NCBI RefSeq assembly: GCF_030994125.1
Contig: NZ_CP099917.1
Coordinates: 3,022,001-3,086,000 of the forward strand
DNA from: Pseudoalteromonas xiamenensis
GTDB lineage: Bacteria > Pseudomonadota > Gammaproteobacteria > Enterobacterales > Alteromonadaceae
Direction: 5' to 3'
Length of the DNA stretch: 64,000 nt
Below the pieces are notes generated by a model, which worked only from the letters and a program-made list of their open reading frames with translations, was not told where the DNA came from and did not search any database. Of the stretch, positions 8,080-16,838 are shown in pieces. Position numbers and translations under genes: made by a program. Numbering within the stretch: position 1 is the stretch's first letter; every line of letters begins with the position of its first letter.

Positions 8080-11000
8080 TAGCTTGGTTTGCTCGAAATC
8101 ATGTCGCAGCTAACCTGTTAATGCTCAGTTTGCTGTTTGTGGGGTTGATGAGTCTGCTTAAGGACATACCGCTTGAAGTTTTCCCAGACACGGTCAGTGA
8201 CAAAATATCTGTGTCCGTGTCACTTCGCGGTGCTACTCCTGAAGATGCTGAGCGAGGCGTGACTATTCGCATTGAAGAAGCGGTTGCAGACTTGGAAGGT
8301 ATTGAACGGATCACCAGTCGCTCTACAGAGGGCAGTGCTAGCGTGACGATAGAAACGCAATCAGGTTATGACCCTCGTGAACTTTTAGCCGACGTCAAAA
8401 GTCGTGTCGATGCAATTTCAACGTTACCCATTGACGCTGAACGCCCACGTATTGCGTTGGCGCAGCGAAACCGGGAAGTCATTAACTTAGCGTTATCAGG
8501 TCCGCTGCAAGAACGAGAGCTAAGAACGCTGGTTGAACATTTACGTGATGACTTACTACGTGAAGGAGGGATCACGCAAGTCAGTCTTCAAGGTGTTCGT
8601 AATTATGAGATCGCGATAAATGTAAGCCAAGATACGCTTCGTCAGTATGATTTATCACTGGCAAAAATTAGCACGCTCATCAGCAACAGCTCTCAAGATA
8701 TTTCAGCAGGGAACGTAAAAACGCAAAGTGGTGAAATTCTTTTACGTTCGAAAGGTCAGGCCTATCAAAAAGAAGAATTTGCGCAAATTATTGTAAAGAC
8801 AGCTGAAGACGGCAGCTTAGTGCGGTTAGGCGATATCGCGACGATTGCCGATAATTTTGAAGAAACACCGTTGCTAACACGATTTAACGGTGAACCGGCT
8901 GCGCTTATTCAAGTGTATCGTGTGGGTGAGCAAAGTGCGATTGATGTGGCGGATGCCGCTAAAGCCTTTGCCATAAAGAAACAAGCCACCCTACCAGACG
9001 GTGTGAAACTAACCTATTGGGATGATGATTCTGAAGTCGTTAAAAAACGCCTCGCGACACTTACCTCTAATGCCATCCAAGGCGGTATTTTGGTCCTTGC
9101 ATTGTTGACTTTGTTCCTTCGCCCTGCGATTGCATTTTGGGTGTTTATTGGGATCCCGATCAGTTTCACTGGCGCCTTTTTAGCGATGGCCTATTTCAAT
9201 ATCTCCCTAAATTTAGTGAGCCTTTTTGGTTTTATTCTTGTACTGGGAATTGTCGTTGATGATGCAATTGTGACCGGAGAGAACGTGTTTCGACATATGC
9301 AACAAGGAAAGTCAGGTTTAGATGCAGCAATTCACGGTACACAAGAAGTCGCAACGCCCGTAACGTTCGGGGTACTTACCACTGTTGTGGCTTTCATTCC
9401 CATGCTGATGATTGAAGGTCAACGTGGCGCGATGTTTGCGCAAATCGCCGTGGTCGTGATCCCGGTTTTATTGTTTTCACTGGTGGAATCCAAATTTGTA
9501 TTGCCAGCACATCTTAAGTATTTGAAGCAAAAAAATGGCGATTCCGTGAGCGGTTTTAGCCGTTGGCAGCAAAAGTTTGCGAACGGGTTTGAACAATCCA
9601 TTTTGAAATACTATCAGCCAATTTTACGTTGGTGTTTAAATAACAAAACGAGCACTTTGCTTGGTTTCAGCGGTATTTTCATTGTGATTGTTGCCATGAT
9701 TATGTCAGGGTGGATGCGTTTTGTCTTCTTCCCTCGAATTGAATCGGAAACCGCTCGAGTAAACCTAACAATGCCCACGGGAACACCGTTTGAAGTGACG
9801 GACGGTCACATTGATCGCATGGTAAAAGCGGCGCTCGAATTGAAAGACAAGTACACTGACTCAGAAACAGGGCAAAGTGTTATTTTAAACGTGCTGTCAT
9901 CGTCGGGTTCATCTGGTTCTAGCAACAGCTCCTCAACAGGGCGGGTTCGTTTCGAAATTCAATCACCCGAAGTCCGAGTGATGGATGTAAGCAGCGTACA
10001 ACTGGTCAACGAGTGGCGACAGCTTATCGGTCCAGTTGCGGGTGCTGAAATGCTGACCTTCAGAGCCGAGTTTGGCCGCATTAGTGACCCAATTGATGTC
10101 CAACTTACGGGCAATAATCTAGATGAATTGAGCCTTGTTGCGGAGAAAATCAAAGAAAAGCTCAACCATTTTGAGGGCGTGTTTGATATTGCGGACAGCC
10201 TTTCAGACGGTAAGCAGGAAGTTCAAATTGATTTGAATGACGTTGGCTTAGCGCTTGGTTTAAACCGTGCAGATGTGTTACGTCAGGTTCGCAACGCCTT
10301 TTATGGTTCGCAAGTTCAACGTATTCAGCGAGGGCGCGATGATGTGCGCGTAATGGTAAGATTGCCAACCGATGAACGTGTTTCTTTAGCACAACTGGGG
10401 GCGTTTTTGATTTCTACGCCGACAGGTAAGCAAGTGCCGCTTGGACAGGTTGCAACCTTCAAAGCAGGTCAAAGTCCTGCGTCGATTTATCGTATTGATC
10501 GCTACAGAACATTGAACGTTACTGCAGATATTGATAAGCAAAGTGTTAACATGACGGCGTTGCAAGCTGATTTAAATCAGTTTCTGGCTGACCTAACGGC
10601 ACAATATCCGGGTGTCGGTTATACGCTAGAAGGTGAAGCAAAAGAACAGCGTCAATCTGTGGGGAGTTTAGAAATAGGGCTACTGTTTACGCTGTTTGCA
10701 ATCTACGCGCTGCTGGCTATTCCGTTTAAAAGCTATGGCCAACCGCTGGTGGTCATGTCGGTTATCCCGTTTGGCGCGATTGGTGCTATTGCGGGACATT
10801 TGATCATGGGTATGGACCTCACCATGATGAGCTTACTGGGTATTTTGGCGTTAATAGGTGTTGTGGTGAACGATAGCCTTGTTTTGGTCGATTTTATTAA
10901 CACCGCTCGAAAAAACGGTACCCCAATTAAAGAAGCGTTGCTCACCGCAGGCGTATCGAGATTTAGACCTGTTATGCTTACGTCATTGACGACATTCATC

Positions 11001-11180
11001 GGGTTGATGCCGCTCTTGTTTGAGCGCTCCACGCAAGCGCAATTCTTAATACCGATGGCCGTAAGCCTTGGTTTTGGGATTTTATTTGCAACTTTTATTA
11101 CGTTAATTCTTGTGCCCATTAACTATTATGTAATGGCGAATGGCAAAGCTTATCTACTCGGAAAATCAGCCCCTGAGTAA
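8076..11180 (+). CDS. RND-family inner-membrane efflux transporter (AcrB-like)
   Basis: A proton-driven drug/solute antiporter of 1034 residues with the standard 12-helix, two-porter-domain RND plan. It starts with one helix (NHVAANLLMLSLLFVGLMSL), has a large periplasmic loop, then helices from about 335. The TM4 proton-relay pair Asp395-Asp396 (GIVVDDAIV) is intact. The second half repeats the plan, including VVVNDSLVLVDF. A low-complexity Ser/Gly run (SSSGSSGSSNSSS, about 610) lies in the second periplasmic loop. It is more like the broadly distributed HAE1-like pumps than the heavy-metal CusA class, since the methionine relay is not evident. It is the last gene of the operon, and a strong terminator follows. 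Confidence 0.92.
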   Translation: MIAWFARNHVAANLLMLSLLFVGLMSLLKDIPLEVFPDTVSDKISVSVSLRGATPEDAERGVTIRIEEAVADLEGIERITSRSTEGSASVTIETQSGYDPRELLADVKSRVDAISTLPIDAERPRIALAQRNREVINLALSGPLQERELRTLVEHLRDDLLREGGITQVSLQGVRNYEIAINVSQDTLRQYDLSLAKISTLISNSSQDISAGNVKTQSGEILLRSKGQAYQKEEFAQIIVKTAEDGSLVRLGDIATIADNFEETPLLTRFNGEPAALIQVYRVGEQSAIDVADAAKAFAIKKQATLPDGVKLTYWDDDSEVVKKRLATLTSNAIQGGILVLALLTLFLRPAIAFWVFIGIPISFTGAFLAMAYFNISLNLVSLFGFILVLGIVVDDAIVTGENVFRHMQQGKSGLDAAIHGTQEVATPVTFGVLTTVVAFIPMLMIEGQRGAMFAQIAVVVIPVLLFSLVESKFVLPAHLKYLKQKNGDSVSGFSRWQQKFANGFEQSILKYYQPILRWCLNNKTSTLLGFSGIFIVIVAMIMSGWMRFVFFPRIESETARVNLTMPTGTPFEVTDGHIDRMVKAALELKDKYTDSETGQSVILNVLSSSGSSGSSNSSSTGRVRFEIQSPEVRVMDVSSVQLVNEWRQLIGPVAGAEMLTFRAEFGRISDPIDVQLTGNNLDELSLVAEKIKEKLNHFEGVFDIADSLSDGKQEVQIDLNDVGLALGLNRADVLRQVRNAFYGSQVQRIQRGRDDVRVMVRLPTDERVSLAQLGAFLISTPTGKQVPLGQVATFKAGQSPASIYRIDRYRTLNVTADIDKQSVNMTALQADLNQFLADLTAQYPGVGYTLEGEAKEQRQSVGSLEIGLLFTLFAIYALLAIPFKSYGQPLVVMSVIPFGAIGAIAGHLIMGMDLTMMSLLGILALIGVVVNDSLVLVDFINTARKNGTPIKEALLTAGVSRFRPVMLTSLTTFIGLMPLLFERSTQAQFLIPMAVSLGFGILFATFITLILVPINYYVMANGKAYLLGKSAPE

Positions 11181-11185
11181 TGTGT

Positions 11186-11208
11186 AGCCCGACGTAGTCG
11201 GGCTTTTT
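11186..11208 (+). terminator. Terminator after RND operon
   Basis: AGCCCGAC / GTCGGGCT 8-bp stem with a three-base loop and a run of T, 6 bases after the stop. Confidence 0.9.
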
Positions 11209-11477
11209 CATTTTACCTTCACACTAGTTTGTTTATCCCACTTACTCCGAAACCAGTGGCTTCGTCCATCATTGCACGACAATGTACCTATAACCCCTCT
11301 TAAGTAGACTAAAATTTAATCGTTAATTTGATGCGTTTGTTCTGTTTTTTGAAGTAGTTGCATTAAAAATAATGAAAAAGGTTTAATTTTATCGTGAAAT
11401 GTGTTTTCAATTGGTTAAAATGGGACCGGTTGTGAAAAGCGAACTTGTATTATCGGTCAACGAATGAGGAAAGGTAT

Positions 11478-12374
11478 TTGAAGCAGTTTATTCAACTCAT
11501 TGCTTTGCTGGTGGTGATGCCAATTCAAGCAAATACCTCTATCGTGGTGGATATTTTAACGAGTGAAAATTTCTCTTCTCGTTATCACGAATTTCTTGCT
11601 GGTCGCAGCCCGCTTGAGCTTGAACATTTCTACCCCAGCACGAAGGGCTCACACATCGAAATAATTGAGATGGTATTACTTCAACAAGCGTTGAGTTTAG
11701 GTGGTGAAAGTAGGCCATTGGAGTTTCGACCTCAGACTGCAGTTAACACACTTGAATACAGCGCGTTGATAGCGGGGGATAGCGTGCTAATTGGCCGTAC
11801 AGTCTGGCATGAAGACATTATTGATTTAAAAGGGTCTCTTTTTGTGAGCGAACCACTGGTTGAGGTTGGTCAGTATGAAGCTGGCCTTTACGTAACAAAA
11901 CGGAATGTTGCTTTACAAGACCTACCCGCAGAACGATTAGATCAAATAACCGTCGTTGCCAACCCTCGTTGGCAGGTTGATTGGCACGCACTTAATAACT
12001 TACCTGTTAATTTGATTAGCTTCATAGGTCCTTGGGAAACCATGTTAAACATGGTGGAAAACCAAGTGGTTGACGCCATGTTGGTCAATTTCAGTGTCAG
12101 TGAATCGTTAACGATGAATTTTGAAGGGCGCGAATACGTTCCTATCAATAACCTCAAAGTGCTGCTACCAGATTCTCGCCATTTTGTTGTAAGTAAACAA
12201 CATCCTGATGGAGAGCGAGTATTTAAGGCGTTGAACAAAGGACTTCGGATCTTGAAAGAACGGGGGACGATTGAACGAGCATTACGTGAGTCGGGGTTTA
12301 TTAATTCCAGAGTCGCACATTGGAAGCCCGTAAATGCGGCAATGTTGCCTACAAATGCCCGTTCAGGAAGGTAG
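11478..12374 (+). CDS. Periplasmic solute-binding-like protein paired with a GGDEF gene
   Basis: A secreted protein of 298 residues resembling bacterial extracellular solute-binding proteins (family-3-like). I chose the TTG at 11478 because a strong ribosome site (GAGGAAAGG) sits five bases before it and the product then begins with a clean signal peptide (MKQFIQLIALLVVMPIQA). A longer frame from an ATG at 11445 would bury the signal. The body shows the two-lobe pattern of such proteins, with a late motif LNKGLRILKERGTIERAL typical of the C-terminal helix. No ABC permease or ATPase is nearby. It ends two bases before a TPR-GGDEF gene, so it is more likely a sensor partner than a transport component. 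The ligand is unknown. Confidence 0.65.
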   Translation: MKQFIQLIALLVVMPIQANTSIVVDILTSENFSSRYHEFLAGRSPLELEHFYPSTKGSHIEIIEMVLLQQALSLGGESRPLEFRPQTAVNTLEYSALIAGDSVLIGRTVWHEDIIDLKGSLFVSEPLVEVGQYEAGLYVTKRNVALQDLPAERLDQITVVANPRWQVDWHALNNLPVNLISFIGPWETMLNMVENQVVDAMLVNFSVSESLTMNFEGREYVPINNLKVLLPDSRHFVVSKQHPDGERVFKALNKGLRILKERGTIERALRESGFINSRVAHWKPVNAAMLPTNARSGR

Positions 12375-12376
12375 CG

Positions 12377-14233
12377 ATGAAGCGTTGTGTATTGTTATTC
12401 ATTCTTATCCAAAGCGCGTTAAATTGTGTACAGGCGCAAGAGGTAAATGGCCAAGTTATTGGTATTTCTGAACAGCGGCAACAACTCAACGTCGTGTACG
12501 ATGAATTACGACGAGCAGTGCGTCGAGATTACGACTTATCGCTTTTGCCCAGAATTCGTGTTTTTCGCGAGCAAGCTAAAAGTTCTGGCGATGTGTCCAT
12601 TGTCATTGATTCTTATCTTCTTGAAGGGGCATTGTTTGAGCAATATGGAGCGTACAAAGATGCTCTAGTCATGCACTTTGAGGCCTTGGCACTTGCTGAA
12701 AAAAGTCATGATGAACAACGTATTATTGATGTTTACTTTGCCTTTGTTGAGCTTGAAGTGGAATTGGAACGATTTGACGCCGCTGAACGCTATTTGCACA
12801 AAATTGCGAAAACACTGAAAAGAAGTCAAATTAGCGGCACGCCAACTTACCTTCTATCGCTTTGGCAAGCACAGATATTGCAATTTAAAGGCAGCTATCG
12901 AGAGGTGGTTGCGAAGATGCGCCCGCTCTTTGAGCAAGCTAACTTACCAGATGACCTAAAAGCAAAAGTGACGTTACTTTACGCGCGAGGGTTATTGTCC
13001 AGTGGCGAATTTGAAGCCGCACGTCGAGCGTTACTCGAGGTTAAGTCGCTTCGACAAGTGTATACCTCTAAAGAGCAGATTGAATACCAGATATTGCTTG
13101 CCAAGTGTCACCTTCAAGCAGGGGAATTCTATCAGGCTGAACTTTTGGCAACCAAAGAACTACAACAAACATTTGATACGCGTTACCTCACCGAACAAGG
13201 GGAGTTACAGCAAATTCTGGCTAATGCGCATGTACAGCAACAGCAGTACAAACAAGCCCATCTCTATATTCAACGTGCCTTGATGACTGAGCGCGCCATC
13301 AACTTGCAAAAACGCAGTAACAAAGTGCTTCAGTTGGAGGCGCAGTTTTCCGTCGCGCAGCAAAAACAGCAATTAACTGTGCTCGAGCGTGATAACGCAC
13401 AGCAGGCCCAAAAATTAGAGTGGCAGCAACAGCAACTAGAAAATGCGAGACTCACGCAACAGCGGTGGATTTTATTGGCGCTGTTACTGTTTGGTGTCGG
13501 TGGTTTTTTGTATTGGCGCTGGCAAAACAAGCGCTATTTAATAGTCCTTAAACAACAAGTACAAGCCAGAACCGCGGAGCTTGCTGAGCGCAACGAACGT
13601 TTACAAGCCTTGAGTTTTACCGATAGTTTGACGGGACTTAGAAATCGCCATTATTTCTTTAGTGTAATTGATGGTTTTATCAGTAAAACTCAGCAAAGAG
13701 AAAGCGTTCTTTGTTTGGTCGACATAGATCATTTTAAGCGTATTAACGACACTTACGGTCATGCTGCGGGTGATGTCATTTTGCAACGTTTTGCGGAAAT
13801 TCTAAAACAGTGCACTCGACATTCAGATATCGTGGTACGTTGGGGAGGAGAGGAATTTTTGTTACTTATGCCTGACATGTCACGACAAGAGGCATGTGAG
13901 GTCGCAGAGCGTATTCGATTGCAGGTCAGTAGTTATCCATTTGTGATAAATGATCACATCTTAACCTGCACGTGTTCAATTGGATTTGCACCGTTACCGC
14001 TCGTGCCTGAACGCGATAAATGGTTAAATTGGGAGCAAACTTTGGAACTGGCCGATGTCGGTTTGTACATTGCAAAAGAAACGCGTCGTAACGCTTGGAT
14101 GGGGATAGCGCAATTGTTACATCCAGACGCGTACCAAAATGCGGAAGTTTTCTCAAAACAGGCAAGAGTACTCATCCGAAGCGGCGAGTTAAAGGTTTTT
14201 GCAAGTCACAGCCAAGTGATGTTAGAAACCTAA
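12377..14233 (+). CDS. Diguanylate cyclase with periplasmic TPR sensor domain
   Basis: Makes cyclic di-GMP from two GTP. The 618-residue product starts at ATG 12377 with a signal peptide (MKRCVLLFILIQSALNCVQAQ). TPR-like helical repeats in the periplasm (about 70-330) are followed by a coiled coil rich in Gln, a membrane helix (about 362-382) and a cytoplasmic GGDEF domain (about 410-575). The active-site motif is GGEEF (about 488), intact, and an inhibitory I-site RHSD lies five residues before it, so product feedback is expected. A 54-base longer frame exists upstream, but it lacks the signal at its start. It is cotranscribed with the binding-like protein, which suggests that ligand binding in the periplasm controls c-di-GMP synthesis. 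That link is inference. Confidence 0.88.
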   Translation: MKRCVLLFILIQSALNCVQAQEVNGQVIGISEQRQQLNVVYDELRRAVRRDYDLSLLPRIRVFREQAKSSGDVSIVIDSYLLEGALFEQYGAYKDALVMHFEALALAEKSHDEQRIIDVYFAFVELEVELERFDAAERYLHKIAKTLKRSQISGTPTYLLSLWQAQILQFKGSYREVVAKMRPLFEQANLPDDLKAKVTLLYARGLLSSGEFEAARRALLEVKSLRQVYTSKEQIEYQILLAKCHLQAGEFYQAELLATKELQQTFDTRYLTEQGELQQILANAHVQQQQYKQAHLYIQRALMTERAINLQKRSNKVLQLEAQFSVAQQKQQLTVLERDNAQQAQKLEWQQQQLENARLTQQRWILLALLLFGVGGFLYWRWQNKRYLIVLKQQVQARTAELAERNERLQALSFTDSLTGLRNRHYFFSVIDGFISKTQQRESVLCLVDIDHFKRINDTYGHAAGDVILQRFAEILKQCTRHSDIVVRWGGEEFLLLMPDMSRQEACEVAERIRLQVSSYPFVINDHILTCTCSIGFAPLPLVPERDKWLNWEQTLELADVGLYIAKETRRNAWMGIAQLLHPDAYQNAEVFSKQARVLIRSGELKVFASHSQVMLET

Positions 14234-14250
14234 CCACAAAGATTACGGCG

Positions 14251-14279
14251 TTTCACGCAACATGGTGATGTCGTATAAT
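14251..14279 (+). promoter_or_regulatory. Candidate promoter for hrpB
   Basis: A perfect TATAAT -10 box lies at 14274-14279 with a 17-bp spacer to a poor -35 (TTTCAC, 14251-14256). Predicted start about 14286, 26 bases before the hrpB GTG. Confidence 0.45.
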
Positions 14280-14311
14280 CCTAATTAAGATGATTTAAAT
14301 GCGAAGAATCC

Positions 14312-16801
14312 GTGTTACCAATTCACCAACACCTTTCTCAAATTGCCCAGTTGCTTGAGGCTAAAGGAACTCTCGTTCTTGAAGCCGAACCTGGGGCCGG
14401 TAAATCAACGGCTGTTCCGTTGTCGTTACTCAGTGCTACCTGGTTGGGTGGCAAAAAAATCGTTATGTTGGAGCCGCGCCGAGTCGCTGTAAAATCGATT
14501 GCCGGTTATTTGGCAAAGCAATTGGGAGAAGCGATTGGAGAAACCGTGGGTTATCAGATCCGCAATGAATCTAAGGTGTCGGCAAAAACAAAATTGGAAA
14601 TTGTTACAGAAGGCGTGTTAACACGCCGCATCCAATCTGACCCTGAGTTATCTGATACCGCATTACTGATTTTCGACGAGTTCCATGAACGCTCTATTCA
14701 CGCCGACTTAGCATTGATGTTGAGTCAAGAAATTCGATTAGGGTTTCGTGATGACTTACGTATTCTTGTGATGTCAGCGAGCATGGACAGCGAATTTGTC
14801 AGCGAATATCTTGATAGAGCGCCCATTTTGGCCTGCGAAGGGCGAGTCTTTCCCGTAGAAACGGTTTATCAACCTTCGGATAATCAGCCAATCGCTAAGC
14901 AAGTTAGTAAGGCACTCAACTATGCCATGTCTGCCATGCCAAAAGGCGATGTCCTTGTCTTTTTACCGGGTCAAGGCGACATTAGCCGCGTCTATAACTT
15001 GTTAAAAGAAGAATTCGCTGATGAGGTTGAATTACTTACCCTATTTGGCGCGATGCCTTTGAATGAGCAAATGCACATTCTAAATGGGGGGATAAGTGGC
15101 CTGCGACGTATTATTCTCAGCACCAATATTGCTGAAACGAGTTTGACTATTCCAAATATCACCATCGTAATCGATTCGGGGTTAGAAAAGCGTATCAACT
15201 TCGACGTTAAATCCGGCTTGTCGCGATTGGATACGCAACGCATTGCGCTTTCGTCTGCCGTGCAAAGGGCGGGACGTGCAGGTCGTACTCAAGCTGGATT
15301 ATGTGTCCGTTTGTGGTCTTCTCAGGAACATTCAACATTCGCCGCCTTCCCCAAAGAAGAGGTCATGACAACGGATTTGGATGGCGTTGTGCTGGAATTA
15401 GCGAAATGGGGAATCGCTCGATTTGATGAAGCAAATTGGTTGAGCGCGCCTCCATTGTTGCACTTTGAATCAGCACAAACGCTAAACCGTCAGCTTGGAT
15501 TTTTGTCTGATGCAAATAAACTGACCGAACTTGGGCTTAAAGCTCATGCAATTCCGGCAGAGCCAAGACTTAGTGCAATAAAACTCGCAGCTTGCAACGA
15601 GAGTGAGAAGCACGTTGCTTCGATTTTACTCGCCGTATTGCAAGAACGAGATTTACTCTTAGCGCCACATTCAGCGCAACTATTAGACCGAATTCTGGTG
15701 GTACTAGAGGGGTTACAAAGACAAGCTATATTTGGTGTTCGAAAGAACATTGTTCAGCAAATTCTTCAATCTATTAAGCATAAAAGTGACGCGAAACCGG
15801 TTGAGAGTACCTACTCTCCAACAGAATTGTCCGAACTGATCGCTCGCCTCTTGCTCGTGGCCTTTCCAGATAGAATAGCGAAACAAAGCCCGAGTGAACG
15901 TGCTCGCTACACGCTCGCGAATGGTCGTGGTGTACGTCTAAAAGCAGATGATCCTCTTTGCAAACATGACTGGTTGGTCGTAGTGGATTGCGATGGACAA
16001 AATAAAGATGGTTTAATTTATTTGGCTGAGCCGGTATCAGAGCCTTTACTACTAGAGGCACTGCAATCGCACTTAGTGAGGGAAGAGCGCTGGCAACTCG
16101 ACGCCACAAAAGAAAAATTGGTGGGAAGACGAGAATTGCGTTTTCAACAGTTGACGGTAAAAAGCGAAAATTTACCATCGCCAAGTCCTATGACGTTTAA
16201 AACATGTATCGCCTCGTTATTAAGCGAAGAAGGGCTTTCGCTGTTGAATTGGAACGAGCAGTGTATGCGATGGGTCGCTAGAACACATTGGTTGTCGCAA
16301 TACCTCGATGATTTCCCAGAAATTAATGAACTTACTCTGGTCAATTCTGCGGCTGAATGGTTACTACCTTACTTGCCTGATGTCACCAATCTTAAAGCGC
16401 TAAAACAGGTGCCCATATTCGGCCTACTCAAAAGCAATCTAACCTGGGAGCAGCAGCAAGTTTTAGAACAAGAAGCGCCCGACTATTATGAAACGCCAAG
16501 TGGAACTAAGGTACGGATTGATTATTGTAATGCCGTACCTACCGTCGCCGTGCGTCTTCAAGAAGTGTTTGGCGAGGTTGAATCGCTGCGCATCGCAGGC
16601 GGAAGGGTCGCATTACGTTATGAGTTATTGTCGCCTGCACTAAGGCCATTACAAACCACAAGCGATTTGGCTCATTTTTGGCGAAATGCCTACGTTGAGG
16701 TTGCCAAAGAGATGCGGGGACGATACCCAAAACACAGATGGCCTGAAGAACCTTGGTTAGAAAAAGCTGGGCACTCGCTGAAATCTCGTCAGCCAAAATA
16801 G
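14312..16801 (+). CDS. hrpB: ATP-dependent DEAH-type RNA helicase HrpB
   Basis: A DExH-box helicase of 829 residues, the usual HrpB length. It starts at a GTG; the product begins LPIHQHL, as HrpB proteins do. Motif I EPGAGKST (26-33), motif II DEFH (about 122), motif III MSAS, and motif VI QRAGRAGR are visible, followed by the helicase-associated domain and the HrpB-specific C-terminal region ending in WPEEPW. Its cellular role is poorly defined in gammaproteobacteria; mRNA processing has been proposed for the family. A TATAAT box lies upstream, and it is convergent with the next gene. Confidence 0.93.
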   Translation: MLPIHQHLSQIAQLLEAKGTLVLEAEPGAGKSTAVPLSLLSATWLGGKKIVMLEPRRVAVKSIAGYLAKQLGEAIGETVGYQIRNESKVSAKTKLEIVTEGVLTRRIQSDPELSDTALLIFDEFHERSIHADLALMLSQEIRLGFRDDLRILVMSASMDSEFVSEYLDRAPILACEGRVFPVETVYQPSDNQPIAKQVSKALNYAMSAMPKGDVLVFLPGQGDISRVYNLLKEEFADEVELLTLFGAMPLNEQMHILNGGISGLRRIILSTNIAETSLTIPNITIVIDSGLEKRINFDVKSGLSRLDTQRIALSSAVQRAGRAGRTQAGLCVRLWSSQEHSTFAAFPKEEVMTTDLDGVVLELAKWGIARFDEANWLSAPPLLHFESAQTLNRQLGFLSDANKLTELGLKAHAIPAEPRLSAIKLAACNESEKHVASILLAVLQERDLLLAPHSAQLLDRILVVLEGLQRQAIFGVRKNIVQQILQSIKHKSDAKPVESTYSPTELSELIARLLLVAFPDRIAKQSPSERARYTLANGRGVRLKADDPLCKHDWLVVVDCDGQNKDGLIYLAEPVSEPLLLEALQSHLVREERWQLDATKEKLVGRRELRFQQLTVKSENLPSPSPMTFKTCIASLLSEEGLSLLNWNEQCMRWVARTHWLSQYLDDFPEINELTLVNSAAEWLLPYLPDVTNLKALKQVPIFGLLKSNLTWEQQQVLEQEAPDYYETPSGTKVRIDYCNAVPTVAVRLQEVFGEVESLRIAGGRVALRYELLSPALRPLQTTSDLAHFWRNAYVEVAKEMRGRYPKHRWPEEPWLEKAGHSLKSRQPK

Positions 16802-16838
16802 CTCAATGGCGTCACTATAGGGAGAATCGAACCGGGAG

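Noticed and set aside
16812..16825. TCACTATAGGGAGA, identical to the 3' half of the T7 RNA polymerase promoter
   Set aside because: The upstream recognition half does not match and no phage genes are near; 14 bases can arise by chance. It lies in a convergent gap where no transcript is needed.
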